Positions 36,569 to 44,896 of a stretch of 64,000 nt of DNA are shown here, in pieces (the first letter of the stretch is position 1; each line of letters opens with the position of its first letter). The translations under genes and the position numbers were made by a program. The notes under the pieces were generated by a model. That model saw only the letters and a list, made by a program, of their open reading frames with translations. It did not search any database and was not told the DNA's origin. The stretch is taken from assembly GCF_013317235.1 (NCBI RefSeq), contig NZ_WLCM01000003.1:62001-126000 (forward strand), read 5' to 3'. Source of the stretch: Leisingera sp. ANG59 (GTDB taxonomy: Bacteria > Pseudomonadota > Alphaproteobacteria > Rhodobacterales > Rhodobacteraceae).

Positions 36569-37527
36569 GCATTTCGGTACTGGGATCGGGCGCCTTTGGC
36601 ACCGCCCTGGCAATCTCGCTGGCCGGCAACGGCCCTGTGACCCTATGGGCGCGCAACGCGATGAAGGCGCAGGCGATGCAGGACAGCCGCCGCAACGGCA
36701 CCCGCCTGCCCGGTGTGGCACTGCCTGAAAACCTTTCCGTCACCGCGGATATTGCCAAGGCCTGCGTGTCTGACGTCCTGCTCCTGGCGGTGCCGATGCA
36801 GACGCTGCGCGGTGTGCTGGAGGAGTACAAAGATCACCTGGCGGGAAAAACGCTTGTGGCCTGCTGCAAGGGGATTGAGCTGGAGACCGGGCTAGGCCCG
36901 GTTGCCGTCATCCAAGAGGTTCTGCCGGATGCGCTGGCCGCACTGCTGACCGGGCCGAGCTTTGCGGCTGACATCGCCCGCGGTCTGCCAACCGCGCTGA
37001 CGCTGGCGTGCGGGGATGCGGAACTGGGCAAGAACCTGCAGGAACAGCTGACCACGGCAAACCTGCGTCTGTACCGGACAACGGATACCATCGGCGCGGA
37101 AATCGGCGGTGCGCTGAAGAATGTGATGGCCATCGCCTGCGGTGCAGTAATCGGCGCGGGCCTCGGCGACAGCGCCCGTGCGGCGCTGATGACCCGGGGG
37201 TATGCGGAGATGCAGCGGATGGCGCTGGCAAGCGGCGCCAAGGCGGAAACCCTGGCCGGGCTTTCGGGATTTGGCGACCTGGCGCTGACCTGCACCTCTG
37301 ATCTCTCCCGCAATTACCGGCTGGGCCTGTCCATCGGCCGGGGCGAGGAATTCGATCCTAGCATCACCGTGGAAGGTGCCGCCACGGCGCGGGCCGTTGC
37401 GGAGCAGGCCCAGCAGAGGGGGCTGGATATGCCGGTCACGCTCACGGTAACCAATTTAGTAGATCAGCGCTTGACGATCAGCGAGGCAGCGGCACATTTG
37501 CTTAAAAGACCGTTAAAAGAGGAATAA
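36565..37527 (+). CDS. gpsA: Glycerol-3-phosphate dehydrogenase [NAD(P)+]
   Basis: A 320-residue enzyme making sn-glycerol 3-phosphate from dihydroxyacetone phosphate for phospholipid synthesis. The N-terminal nucleotide motif is [44 protein letters not shown] and the catalytic lysine region [20 protein letters not shown] are all present, as is [17 protein letters not shown] 36565 overlaps the tsaD stop. The yciI gene starts one base after the stop codon, so coupling continues. Confidence 0.96.
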   Translation: MSISVLGSGAFGTALAISLAGNGPVTLWARNAMKAQAMQDSRRNGTRLPGVALPENLSVTADIAKACVSDVLLLAVPMQTLRGVLEEYKDHLAGKTLVACCKGIELETGLGPVAVIQEVLPDALAALLTGPSFAADIARGLPTALTLACGDAELGKNLQEQLTTANLRLYRTTDTIGAEIGGALKNVMAIACGAVIGAGLGDSARAALMTRGYAEMQRMALASGAKAETLAGLSGFGDLALTCTSDLSRNYRLGLSIGRGEEFDPSITVEGAATARAVAEQAQQRGLDMPVTLTVTNLVDQRLTISEAAAHLLKRPLKEE

Positions 37528-37528
37528 A

Positions 37529-37801
37529 ATGCTCATTGCATTGATCGCCCGCGACAAACCCGGCCATTTGCAGACCCGGCTGGACAACCGTGACGCCCAT
37601 CTGGCCTATATCAACGACACCGGCGCCGTGGCCCAAGCCGGCCCGCTCTTGGATCAGGATGGCAATATGGCCGGTTCCCTGGTTATTCTGGACGTCGAAG
37701 ACATGGCAGCAGGCGAGGCATGGGCGGCAAACGATCCCTATAACAAGGCCGGCCTCTTTGAAGCTGTCGAATTGATCACCTGGAAAAAGGTCATCGGCTG
37801 A
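37529..37801 (+). CDS. YciI-family protein
   Basis: A 90-residue ferredoxin-like-fold protein of the YciI family (LIALIARDKPGHLQTRLDNR, with a conserved His and Asp). Family members include a dehydrochlorinase, but most have no known role. Residues GSLVILDVEDMAAGEAWAAN and DPYNKAGLFEAVELITWKKV are family-typical. It starts one base after gpsA, and its stop overlaps the EVE gene start (TGATG). This gpsA-yciI-EVE order is, from memory, common in Rhodobacterales. Confidence 0.88.
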   Translation: MLIALIARDKPGHLQTRLDNRDAHLAYINDTGAVAQAGPLLDQDGNMAGSLVILDVEDMAAGEAWAANDPYNKAGLFEAVELITWKKVIG

Positions 37802-38223
37802 TGCGCTACTGGCTGTTCAAATCCGAACCCTCCACCTGGAGCTGGGATGACCAGGTTGCCAAGGGTGATGCGGGCGAGGAATGGGACGGCGTGCGCAACT
37901 ATCAGGCGCGCAACTTCATGCGCGAGATGAAGATTGGCGACCGCGGCTTTTTTTATCATTCTCAGAAAGAGAAATCCGTGGTCGGCATTGTTGAGATCTG
38001 TGCCGAGTCGCACCCCGACAGCACCACCGAGGACGACCGCTGGGAATGCGTCGATATCAAGGCGGTGCGCCCCTTTTCCAAACCTGTAACGCTGGACCAG
38101 ATCAAAACGGACCCGCGGCTGGAGGAGATGGTGCTCGTCAAGAACTCCCGTCTGTCGGTGCAGCCGGTGAGCGAAGCGGAATGGGCCGCCATCTGCGCGC
38201 TGGGGGAGACAGATCCCGGCTGA
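37801..38223 (+). CDS. EVE-domain protein
   Basis: A 140-residue single EVE domain, a PUA-like fold thought to bind modified bases in DNA or RNA. The family signature is present: RYWLFKSEPSTWSWDDQ, EWDGVRNYQARNFMREMKIG, GFFYHSQKEKSVVGIVEI and a C-terminal LVKNSRLSVQPVS. The aromatic cage of EVE domains is plausible from the conserved Trp and Tyr residues. Its ligand is unknown. Last gene of the tsaD-gpsA-yciI-EVE unit; no terminator is evident in the 46 bases before the next gene. Confidence 0.93.
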   Translation: MRYWLFKSEPSTWSWDDQVAKGDAGEEWDGVRNYQARNFMREMKIGDRGFFYHSQKEKSVVGIVEICAESHPDSTTEDDRWECVDIKAVRPFSKPVTLDQIKTDPRLEEMVLVKNSRLSVQPVSEAEWAAICALGETDPG

Positions 38224-38269
38224 TCTGACACTCTGCTCTCAAGTGACTGAATCCATTGAGGAGAGCATC

Positions 38270-38665
38270 ATGGAATTCCTGAGTGTGGTTGTTGCGGCGG
38301 CAGTGGCATTTGTGCTGGGCGCCGTCTACTACGGCGCATTGGCCAAGCCCTGGATCGAAGCCTCCGGTGTGGAATATGACGAGAGCGGCAAGCCGAAAGG
38401 CGGGCAAAGCCCGATGATCTTTGCCATGGCTTTTGTTCTGCAAATGATCGTCGTCGGGATGATGCGGCATGTGTTCAGCCTGTCAGGTATCGAAACCCTG
38501 GGTGCGGGTCTGGTCGGCGGCGCAGGCATCGGGTTGTTTTTCATCAGCCCCTGGATTGCGCTCAACAACATGTATGGAATGCGGCCAGTGAAACTGACGC
38601 TGATTGATGGCGGCTATGCCACGCTGGCCTGCGCGGCGGCCGGTCTGGTGCTGACGCTGCTTTGA
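38270..38665 (+). CDS. DUF1761 membrane protein
   Basis: A 131-residue inner-membrane protein with about four hydrophobic segments. The N-terminal FLSVVVAAAVAFVLGAVYYG (with the characteristic YYG) and the ISPWIALNNMYGMRPVKL loop match the DUF1761 family, whose function is unknown. ATG 38270 follows GAGGAGAG. It lies 46 bases after the EVE gene, probably on its own or read through from the upstream operon. The hairpin after it has its T run only on the opposite strand. Confidence 0.85.
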   Translation: MEFLSVVVAAAVAFVLGAVYYGALAKPWIEASGVEYDESGKPKGGQSPMIFAMAFVLQMIVVGMMRHVFSLSGIETLGAGLVGGAGIGLFFISPWIALNNMYGMRPVKLTLIDGGYATLACAAAGLVLTLL

Positions 38666-38685
38666 GCTGACTCGGTTCTGAAATG

Positions 38686-38791
38686 AAAAAGGGAAGGACC
38701 TGAGGACAATCAGGACCTTCCCTTCCACCCCGCGTGCTCCACTATCCACCACACGCGTATGAAAATCTGGTTCCTGGCCGTCCTGGCCGGT
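38686..38791 (-). ncRNA. Candidate leftward small RNA ending in an orphan terminator
   Basis: The hairpin 38691-38703 / 38710-38722 has a 13-bp stem with one central U-U mismatch and is followed on the minus strand by TTTTT. No annotated leftward gene lies upstream: the nearest, ahcY, has its own terminator at 39345-39380. A second stem CGCGTG/CACGCG (38731-38736, 38752-38757) lies inside the proposed RNA. A weak promoter is possible (TATACC as the complement of 38798-38803, with TTGCGG 19 bases upstream), giving a start near 38791 and an RNA of about 105 bases. The 5' end is a guess. Confidence 0.35.
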
Positions 38792-39013
38792 TTCTTAGGT
38801 ATAGGCCGCCCAGCGCCGATTCCGCAAAACAATAACCCGGACAATGCGAGCTAAATCAGAGTAGACGGGAAACGAGCGGGAAAGTCTCAGCTTCAGGTAA
38901 AAGACCGGAACGGCAACCGTGACTCCCTACATGCGCCGCTCGACCACAGCTCCAGCCCCTTCGACTGCGCCTCCCCAGCTGCTATCTGCCGGAACGCATG
39001 CCTTTCCGGGGCA

Positions 39014-39033
39014 CAGACCTATATCGAGGTCTG
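39014..39033 (+). promoter_or_regulatory. Hairpin in the DUF4242 gene leader
   Basis: CAGACCT (39014-39020) / AGGTCTG (39027-39033), a perfect 7-bp stem with a 6-base loop, ends 14 bases before the AAGGAGGAG ribosome site of the next gene. It may be a 5'-leader structure affecting translation or stability. Not a terminator: no T run. Confidence 0.5.
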
Positions 39034-39062
39034 CGTACCAGTGAAAAGGAGGAGTTTATCCC

Positions 39063-39335
39063 ATGCAAAGGTTTCTCATCGAACGGGAAATCCCGAAGGT
39101 TGGCAGCATGAGCGGTGAAGAACTTAGCGGTGCGGCACGCACCTCCAATGACGCGCTGGCCAAACTGGCTCCTCGGGTCCAGTGGCAGCACTCCTACGTT
39201 GCCGGCGACAAAACTTTCTGCATTTACCTCGCCGACTCCGAAGATGCGATACACGAGCATTCAAAGCTGAGCGGCTTTCCGGCCAGTAAGATCACTAGAA
39301 TCGAAACTGTTATCGACCCAACCACTGGCAACTGA
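39063..39335 (+). CDS. DUF4242 (SCO4226-type) small protein
   Basis: A 90-residue ferredoxin-like protein: MQRFLIEREIPKVGSMSGEE, a central WQHSYVAGDKTFCIYLADSE and IHEHSKLSGFPASKITRIET. These match DUF4242, the family of the nickel-binding Streptomyces protein SCO4226; the conserved histidines near EHSKLSGFP fit metal binding. Role unknown. ATG 39063 is preceded by AAGGAGGAG, an unusually strong site, and by a leader hairpin, so high expression is likely. Convergent with ahcY, whose terminator separates them. Confidence 0.85.
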   Translation: MQRFLIEREIPKVGSMSGEELSGAARTSNDALAKLAPRVQWQHSYVAGDKTFCIYLADSEDAIHEHSKLSGFPASKITRIETVIDPTTGN

Positions 39336-39344
39336 GCAACCCAG

Positions 39345-39380
39345 GCAAAGAAAAGCGCCGCCGGATTTCCCCGGCGGCGC
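39345..39380 (-). terminator. Terminator of ahcY
   Basis: Perfect 10-bp stem GCGCCGCCGG (39355-39364) / CCGGCGGCGC (39371-39380), 6-base loop, with TTTTCTTTGC following on the minus strand. 24 bases past the ahcY stop; it probably also limits readthrough from the DUF4242 gene. Confidence 0.9.
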
Positions 39381-39404
39381 TCCTTGGTGTTCTGCTTATT
39401 CCGC

Positions 39405-40793
39405 TTAGTAGCGGTAGTGCTCCGGCTTGAACGGGCCTTCCGGCTTTACGCCGATATAGGCGGCCTGCTCCGGGCTCAGCTGGGTCAGCTTGACGCCGAT
39501 GCGGCCGAGGTGCAGGCGGGCGACTTTCTCGTCCAGGTGCTTGGGCAGGATGTAGACGTCGTTTTCGTAGTGATCACCGCGGGTCCACAGTTCGATCTGG
39601 GCCAGCACCTGGTTGGTGAAGGAAGCCGACATCACAAAGGACGGGTGGCCGGTGGCGTTGCCGAGGTTCAGCAGGCGGCCTTCGGACAGCAGGATGATGC
39701 GGTTGCCCGAGGGCATCTCGATCATGTCCACCTGGTCCTTGATGTTGGTCCATTTGTGGTTGCGCAGGCTGGCAACCTGGATCTCGTTGTCGAAGTGGCC
39801 AATGTTGCCGACAATCGCCATGTCCTTCATCTCGCGCATGTGCTCGATGCGGATCACGTCCTTGTTGCCGGTGGTGGTGATGAAGATATCGGCGGAGGAC
39901 ACGACGTCCTCCAGCAGAACCACTTCAAAACCGTCCATCGCAGCCTGCAGGGCGCAGATCGGGTCGGCCTCGGTGACTTTCACACGCGCGCCGGCACCGC
40001 GCAGCGACGCTGCAGAGCCCTTGCCCACGTCGCCATAACCGCAGACTACGGCGACTTTGCCGGCCATCATGGTGTCGGTGGCGCGGCGGATGCCGTCGAC
40101 CAGCGATTCCTTGCAGCCGTATTTATTGTCGAATTTCGACTTGGTTACCGAGTCGTTGACGTTGATCGCCGGGAACGGCAGCTGGCCGTTCTTCTGCAGG
40201 TCATACAGACGGTGGACGCCGGTGGTGGTTTCCTCGGACACACCCAGGATCGCATCACGGGTCTTGGTGAACCAGCCCGGGGAGGCTTCCATGCGCTTCA
40301 TGATCTGCGCCTTGATGACCGCTTCCTCTTCGGACTGCGGCACCGGGATGATGTCCTCGCCCGCTTCGGCGCGGGCGCCCAGAAGCACATAAAGGGTGGC
40401 GTCGCCGCCATCGTCCAGGATCAGGTTTGCGCCCTCGGGGAACATGAAGGATTTGTCGAGGTAATCCCAGTGCTCTTCCAGGGTCTGGCCCTTGATCGCA
40501 AAAACCGGGATCCCGGCTTCGGCAATTGCCGCGGCGGCGTGGTCCTGGGTCGAGAAGATGTTGCAGGAGGCCCAGCGCACATCCGCGCCCAGCGCCACCA
40601 GCGTTTCAATCAGAACCGCGGTCTGGATGGTCATGTGCAGCGAGCCGACGATGCGCGCGCCCTTCAGCGGTTTGCTTTCGCCATATTCCTCGCGCAGCGC
40701 CATCAGGCCCGGCATTTCGGTTTCGGCGATGTCCAGCTCTTTGCGGCCAAAGCCTGCCAGCGCGATGTCCTTGACGATATAATCCCCGGCCAT
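39405..40793 (-). CDS. ahcY: Adenosylhomocysteinase
   Basis: A 462-residue NAD-dependent enzyme hydrolysing S-adenosylhomocysteine to adenosine and homocysteine, essential for the methyl cycle. Signatures: [54 protein letters not shown] and the NAD site [19 protein letters not shown]; the C-terminal [20 protein letters not shown] and KPEHYRY end are standard. It has the insertion region found in long-form bacterial enzymes. ATG 40793 has GGAG seven bases before it; an ATG four codons upstream (40805) has no such site. An operator-like dyad lies upstream. Confidence 0.98.
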   Translation of the reverse strand: MAGDYIVKDIALAGFGRKELDIAETEMPGLMALREEYGESKPLKGARIVGSLHMTIQTAVLIETLVALGADVRWASCNIFSTQDHAAAAIAEAGIPVFAIKGQTLEEHWDYLDKSFMFPEGANLILDDGGDATLYVLLGARAEAGEDIIPVPQSEEEAVIKAQIMKRMEASPGWFTKTRDAILGVSEETTTGVHRLYDLQKNGQLPFPAINVNDSVTKSKFDNKYGCKESLVDGIRRATDTMMAGKVAVVCGYGDVGKGSAASLRGAGARVKVTEADPICALQAAMDGFEVVLLEDVVSSADIFITTTGNKDVIRIEHMREMKDMAIVGNIGHFDNEIQVASLRNHKWTNIKDQVDMIEMPSGNRIILLSEGRLLNLGNATGHPSFVMSASFTNQVLAQIELWTRGDHYENDVYILPKHLDEKVARLHLGRIGVKLTQLSPEQAAYIGVKPEGPFKPEHYRY

Positions 40794-40848
40794 AGTCTGC
40801 TCCATTCCGGTTACGAGTACACTTGGTGCAGGGCCTAGCACTGCATTT

Positions 40849-40861
40849 GTTGATATTCAAC
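40849..40861. promoter_or_regulatory. Dyad upstream of ahcY
   Basis: GTTGA (40849-40853) / TCAAC (40857-40861) around a TAT centre, 56 bases before the ahcY start. Two AT-rich half-sites in a GC-rich spacer look like a repressor operator for a methyl-cycle regulator, but the arms are only five bases. I looked for SAH and SAM riboswitch cores in this leader and did not see them. Confidence 0.3.
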
Positions 40862-40944
40862 GAAGATACCCGCAACCGGAGCCGGAGGGCTCAGGCTTTT
40901 CATCAAGTGTCAGGCTGTAGGGGAAGCCCGTCAGGCAGCCAGTA

Positions 40945-41259
40945 TCAGCTTGGCGTGCCCGGGTCCGGCGCTTTTTCCGCAATGTGGAAGAAAGAGGATC
41001 CGGTTGCGACAACGCAGCTGATCCCGTTTGCATGTGTGACCAGAACCGTAAAAGTGCCGGTTTCATCCGACGACCAAACTTCAATCACTGTCGCTTCGGT
41101 ACGGCTTTTCTGCAATCCGCCGGCGGTCAGCCGCTCGGAATATCCGCTTTCCAGCTTTTGCGTCATCACCTCGCGGTCGCCGCAGCTGGCAGCCAAAGCT
41201 GGCGGCGCTGTCGCTGCCATGCCGAACAACAGGGAAAGACCAAGTAGGCGCTTGAACAT
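40945..41259 (-). CDS. Small secreted protein, function unknown
   Basis: A 104-residue protein with a clear signal peptide (KRLLGLSLLFGMAATAPPAL, cleavage expected after ALA at about residue 23). The mature part has two cysteines (CGDRE and GISCVVA) that could form a disulfide, and the pattern ESGYSERLTAGGLQKSRTEA then IEVWSSDETGTFTVLVTHAN. From memory, homologues in Rhodobacterales are sometimes mislabelled S-adenosyl-L-homocysteine hydrolase because they lie beside ahcY. ATG 41259 follows AAAGGAG. Periplasmic; role unknown. 151 bases upstream of ahcY on the same strand. Confidence 0.8.
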   Translation of the reverse strand: MFKRLLGLSLLFGMAATAPPALAASCGDREVMTQKLESGYSERLTAGGLQKSRTEATVIEVWSSDETGTFTVLVTHANGISCVVATGSSFFHIAEKAPDPGTPS

Positions 41260-41491
41260 GACAAACTCCTTTCTGTTGCGTGTCACGTCGCAGAAGGGGT
41301 TTGCCGCAGGGAGGGGGCGGTGCCCCTTGTGTACTTATAATATTGGGTCTGAAGGCACCTTTTTCAAACTCACGCCGCATAAACTGCCCGTTTTCATCCG
41401 TGTTCGCGCAAACACCCGAAAGACGGCAAGCATTGCCCGCCACAGCACCAGAAGGTAGTCACAAGACTGAGTGCAGCGACAGGACAATCCC

Positions 41492-42088
41492 ATGCCCGCC
41501 AAACCCGCCCGCGCCTGGCAGCGAATGCTCTCCGGCCGCCGTCTGGATCTGCTGGATCCTACTCCCGTGGATATCGAGATCGAGGATATTGCCCATGGGC
41601 TGGCCTTTGTGGCGCGCTGGAACGGCCAGACAATGGGGGATTTTGCCTATTCGGTGGCAGAGCATTCGCTGCTGGTCGAGGACATCTTTGCCCGGATGCA
41701 GCCCAAGGCGCCGGTCAAATGGCGGCTGGCGGCGCTGCTGCACGATGCGCCGGAATACGTGATCGGCGACATGATTTCCCCTGTGAAGGCTGCTGTTGGG
41801 CCGGGATACGGGGATCTGGATCAGCGGCTGACTGCTGCCATCCACCTGCGGTTCGGGCTGCCGGCCGCACTGCCCAAAACGGTAAAGGCGCAGATCAAGC
41901 GGGCGGACAAGGTCAGCGCCTGGATGGAGGCGGTGCAGATCGCGGGGTTTTCAGAGAAAGAGGCAAGCCGGTTTTTCGGCCGTCCGAAACCGGAAGTCGT
42001 CGAGGGACTGAACATCGTGCTGCGTCCCCCGCTGGAAACCCGCATGGCGTTCCTGAACCGCCATGCGGACCTACTGGCCCAGCTCTGA
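41492..42088 (+). CDS. HD-domain (YfbR-like) phosphohydrolase
   Basis: A 198-residue protein with an HD metal site: AYSVAEHSLLVEDIFARM gives the first His, LAALLHDAPEYVIGDMISPV the HD pair, and IKRADKVSAWMEA the final Asp. The N-terminal RMLSGRRLDLLDPTPVDIEI is seen in proteins annotated as phosphohydrolase or YfbR-like 5'-nucleotidase. The likely activity is dephosphorylation of deoxynucleoside monophosphates, but this is a family-level guess. ATG 41492 was preferred over a GTG 21 bases earlier. Convergent with regA, only 3 bases between the stops. Confidence 0.82.
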   Translation: MPAKPARAWQRMLSGRRLDLLDPTPVDIEIEDIAHGLAFVARWNGQTMGDFAYSVAEHSLLVEDIFARMQPKAPVKWRLAALLHDAPEYVIGDMISPVKAAVGPGYGDLDQRLTAAIHLRFGLPAALPKTVKAQIKRADKVSAWMEAVQIAGFSEKEASRFFGRPKPEVVEGLNIVLRPPLETRMAFLNRHADLLAQL

Positions 42089-42091
42089 AAC

Positions 42092-42646
42092 TCAGCGCGG
42101 GCTGCGCTTAGCCAGGATCCGCTGCAGGGTGCGGCGGTGCATGTTCAGCCGGCGAGCGGTTTCCGAGACATTGCGGTCGCACAGTTCGTAGATCCGCTGG
42201 ATATGCTCCCAGCGCACCCGGTCGGCACTCATCGGGTTTTCCGGCGGCGGCGGCAGCTCATCACCGGTCGACAGCAGCGCGTTCATGATATCGGTGGCAT
42301 CTGCTGGCTTGGACAAATAGTCCGTTGCGCCGATCTTGACCGCCGCCACGGCAGTAGCAATCGCGCCATAGCCGGTGAGCACGACAACCCGGCTGTCCGG
42401 GCGCTTTTCGCGCAGCACCTCGACCACATCCAGGCCGTTGCCATCCTCCAGCCGCAGATCAACAACGGCATAGGCCGGCGGGCGGGCGGTTGCGATGGCG
42501 CTGCCTGCGGCGACAGAGCCCGCGGTCTCCACCTCAAAGCCGCGTTTCTCCATTGCCTTTGCCAGGCGCCGCAGAAAGGGCTCGTCGTCATCGACCAGCA
42601 GCAGTGTCTTGTCGGGTCCAATTTCCTGCAGAGCAGTTTCGGCCAT
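42092..42646 (-). CDS. regA: Redox response regulator RegA/PrrA/ActR
   Basis: A 184-residue response regulator, partner of RegB. Receiver domain: acidic pocket LLLVDDDEPF, phosphoacceptor Asp63 in AVVDLRLEDGNGLDV, TGYGAIATAV and KPAD lysine. A proline-rich linker (ELPPPPENP) leads to the Fis-type helix-turn-helix YELCDRNVSETARRLNMHRR. This compact layout is specific to RegA/PrrA, the global regulator of respiration, carbon fixation and other redox-sensitive functions in this order. It follows senC by 79 bases. ATG 42646 follows GGAGGA. Confidence 0.95.
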   Translation of the reverse strand: MAETALQEIGPDKTLLLVDDDEPFLRRLAKAMEKRGFEVETAGSVAAGSAIATARPPAYAVVDLRLEDGNGLDVVEVLREKRPDSRVVVLTGYGAIATAVAAVKIGATDYLSKPADATDIMNALLSTGDELPPPPENPMSADRVRWEHIQRIYELCDRNVSETARRLNMHRRTLQRILAKRSPR

Positions 42647-42725
42647 GCCCGGTCCTCCGCGCAGTTTTATCTATTGACGCAAGAATATGTCCGGGCAGGG
42701 GAAAAGGTCAAACAGCTATCCTGCT

Positions 42726-43346
42726 TCAGATTTTCCCGACGAAGCAGGCGGTCTTGTCGGCCATCTGCTCTGCGGATTCATCGCGGCGGAAGAACTCCAC
42801 AAAGCCTTCCTCGGGCAGCACCAGGTAAGAGAAGGTGGAATGGTCGACCAGGTAGTAGTCCTCGTCGCCCTCGTTCTTCTTGAAATAGGTCTTGTAGGCC
42901 ATGCTGGCGGCCTTCACCTGCTCCAGCGAGCCGGTCAGCCCGATCATCTTCTCATGCAGGTTGGCGGCGAAATCACCAACGGCTTCAGGGGTATCGCGGT
43001 CCGGGTCGATGGAAATGAACACAGGCGTCACGCTGATTCCGCGCTCTGCCAGAACGTCGATGGCATCCGCATTGCGGGCTGCATCCATCGGGCAGACATC
43101 CGGGCAGAAGGTGTAGCCGAAATAGACAATCGAAGGTTCGGTGATTACGTCATTGTCGGTGACCGTTTCACCCTTGGCATTGACCAGCTCGAACGGCCCG
43201 CCGATGGTATCCGCCCCGCCTGCGATCTGGCTGCTCCGGCACTGCGCGAATTTGTCACCCCCGTTGCCCCCGCGGGTCAGGAACCAGGCACCGCCCACCA
43301 GGGCGGCGACAAAAGCAGCAGCTAAAAGAGCATAGACGCGGGTCAT
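42726..43346 (-). CDS. senC: SCO/SenC-family copper chaperone
   Basis: A 206-residue membrane-anchored periplasmic thioredoxin-fold protein (PrrC/SenC). One N-terminal membrane segment (YALLAAAFVAALVGGAWFL) precedes the copper motif CPDVCP (Cys81, Cys85) and His169 in YYLVDHSTFSYLV, the three SCO ligands. It delivers copper to the CuA centre of cytochrome oxidase and is linked to RegB/RegA signalling in Rhodobacter. It sits between divergent regB and regA, the classic regB-senC-regA cluster. Confidence 0.95.
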   Translation of the reverse strand: MTRVYALLAAAFVAALVGGAWFLTRGGNGGDKFAQCRSSQIAGGADTIGGPFELVNAKGETVTDNDVITEPSIVYFGYTFCPDVCPMDAARNADAIDVLAERGISVTPVFISIDPDRDTPEAVGDFAANLHEKMIGLTGSLEQVKAASMAYKTYFKKNEGDEDYYLVDHSTFSYLVLPEEGFVEFFRRDESAEQMADKTACFVGKI

Positions 43347-43463
43347 GGGATCACACTTTTCGTCAAGGAAGGGTTGTTGATCGTTTGCGGCGCCAGACCT
43401 ATCAAGAATTGCAGCCGATGCAACTGGTGCACGGCGTCACATCTGCGGGAGCACCGGATCCGA

Positions 43464-44858
43464 ATGAGCGATCGCCTTTTCAAGCTGCCGAGCAGCCACG
43501 ATCACAGCCATTGGGTCCGGTTGCGGACGCTGATCCTGCTGCGCTGGGTCGCCATTGCTGGCCAGATCACGGCCATTGCGGTGGCGCAGCACCGGTTTAA
43601 CCTGCAGCTGGAACTGGGCCTTTGCTACCTGGCCATCGGTATTTCCGCGGCTGGCAACCTGATTGCCATCTTCGCCTTTCCGGAAAACAAGCGCCTAAGC
43701 GAGTTCGAAAACTTCCTGATGGTGCTGTTCGACCTGCTGCAACTGGCCTTTCTGGTCTATCTGACTGGTGGTCTGAACAATCCGTTTGCCCTGCTGGTGC
43801 TTGGACCGGTTACGATTTCCGCCGCGGTAATGGGCCTGCGCTCCACCCTGATCATTGGGGCAACTGCCATCATACTGGTCACACTTATGGCCGAATTTCA
43901 CCTGCCTCTGCGGACTGAGCAAGGGTTCATCCTGCGGATCCCGGATGTGTTCATTTTCGGCAACTGGATCGCGATCGTCATCGCCATCCTTTTTATTGGC
44001 GCTTACTCTTTCCGGGTCAGCAGTGAAATGCGGCTGATGTCGGATGCGCTGAGCGCCACGCAGCTGGCCTTGTCGCGCGAGCAGAAACTGACCGACCTGG
44101 GCGGCGTGGTGGCTGCGGCTGCGCATGAGCTGGGAACACCTCTGGCTACCATCAAGCTGACCAGCGCCGAGTTGATCGAGGAGTTGGAAGACCGGCCCGA
44201 CCTGCGCGAAGATGCTGCCTTGATACGTGAACAGGCCGACCGTTGCCGGGATATCCTGCGTAGCATGGGCCGGGCAGGCAAAGACGATCTGCACCTGCGG
44301 CAGGCTCCGTTCTCCACGCTGGTCACTGAAGCCGCAGAGCCGCATATGCACCGGGGCAAGGCCGTTCTCTACCACGAGGAGCCGTTGGAAGGCGGCGATT
44401 ATCAGCAGCCCACAGTGCTGCGCAAGCCGGAGATCATCCACGGGCTGCGCAACCTGGTCCAGAACGCGGTCGATTTTTCCCAAAGCACGGTCTGGATCGA
44501 TGCCGCCTGGGACAATGAGCGGATCGTCCTGCGGATCAGCGACGACGGGAAGGGATTTCCGCCGCATCTGCTGGGCCGTATCGGCGACCCGTTTGTGCGC
44601 CGCCGCCGGGGAGAAAGCGAATTGAAGCAACGTCCGGAATATGAAGGCATGGGGCTGGGCCTGTTCATCGCCAAGACCCTGCTGCAGCGCACCGGTGCGC
44701 AGCTGAGGTTTGCCAATGGGTCAGACCCCCACCAGACCCTTCTTCCAGGCATTGAGCGGCAAGGCGCCATCGTCGAGGTCGCCTGGCCGCGCAGGGAAAT
44801 TGACGCCATAGCCGCGGGAGGCCCTGTTACCGGCAAAAATTTACCTTTAGAAATTTAA
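43464..44858 (+). CDS. regB: Redox sensor histidine kinase RegB/PrrB/ActS
   Basis: A 464-residue membrane kinase with six hydrophobic segments. GGLNNPF (residues 102-108) is the conserved RegB ubiquinone-binding motif; the phosphohistidine is His221 in AAAAHELGTPLATIKL; the redox-active cysteine is Cys261 in ADRCRDILRSMGR, matching Cys265 of R. capsulatus RegB. The HATPase region shows LVQNAVDFSQ, DDGKGFPPHLL and GLGLFIAKTLLQR. It senses the respiratory quinone pool and phosphorylates RegA. Divergent from senC (117 bases between starts). ATG 43464 fits the family start. Confidence 0.96.
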   Translation: MSDRLFKLPSSHDHSHWVRLRTLILLRWVAIAGQITAIAVAQHRFNLQLELGLCYLAIGISAAGNLIAIFAFPENKRLSEFENFLMVLFDLLQLAFLVYLTGGLNNPFALLVLGPVTISAAVMGLRSTLIIGATAIILVTLMAEFHLPLRTEQGFILRIPDVFIFGNWIAIVIAILFIGAYSFRVSSEMRLMSDALSATQLALSREQKLTDLGGVVAAAAHELGTPLATIKLTSAELIEELEDRPDLREDAALIREQADRCRDILRSMGRAGKDDLHLRQAPFSTLVTEAAEPHMHRGKAVLYHEEPLEGGDYQQPTVLRKPEIIHGLRNLVQNAVDFSQSTVWIDAAWDNERIVLRISDDGKGFPPHLLGRIGDPFVRRRRGESELKQRPEYEGMGLGLFIAKTLLQRTGAQLRFANGSDPHQTLLPGIERQGAIVEVAWPRREIDAIAAGGPVTGKNLPLEI

Positions 44859-44880
44859 CTATTCACTTTTGGGAAACCAA

Positions 44881-44896
44881 TTAAACTTCATTTAAC
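44881..44896 (+). promoter_or_regulatory. Perfect CtrA box upstream of divL
   Basis: TTAA (44881-44884), seven bases, TTAAC (44892-44896): an exact match to the alphaproteobacterial CtrA consensus TTAA-N7-TTAAC. It lies 51 bases before the divL start, in an AT-rich 89-base spacer that stands out from the GC-rich flanks. A second, weaker half-site (TTTAAC) occurs at 44854-44859. Seen in sequence; binding by CtrA is inference. Confidence 0.6.

Larger units (their letters stand above)
38666..39062. other. 397-base intergenic region rich in dyads
   Basis: No supportable protein gene. It holds, in order: a strong hairpin whose T run faces left (38686-38722); a second hairpin CGCGTG/CACGCG (38731-38757); a purine-rich middle (about 38850-38920); a CCGGA/TCCGG dyad near 38990-39008; and the CAGACCT/AGGTCTG hairpin just before the DUF4242 gene. 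I looked for tmRNA, SRP RNA and RNase P signatures on both strands and saw none. Confidence 0.6.

Noticed and set aside
38759-38836. A 25-codon open frame starting MKIWFLAVLAGFLGIG
   Set aside because: It looks like a signal-type peptide, but there is no ribosome site before the ATG, the frame ends soon after the hydrophobic part, and it overlaps the candidate small RNA on the other strand. Not enough to call a gene.
38666-39062. tmRNA, SRP RNA or RNase P RNA in the dyad-rich intergenic region
   Set aside because: No tRNA-like T arm, no SRP GGAAGG..AGCAGCC core and no RNase P GAGGAAAGTCCGGGC core was seen on either strand.
40794-40944. SAH or SAM-II riboswitch upstream of ahcY
   Set aside because: The conserved cores of these riboswitches are not present in the leader on the coding strand; only a short dyad was found.
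41327-41345. TATAAT-like box in the gap before the HD-hydrolase gene as its promoter
   Set aside because: TATAAT at 41336-41341 has no acceptable -35 at the right distance, and it is more than 140 bases from the gene.
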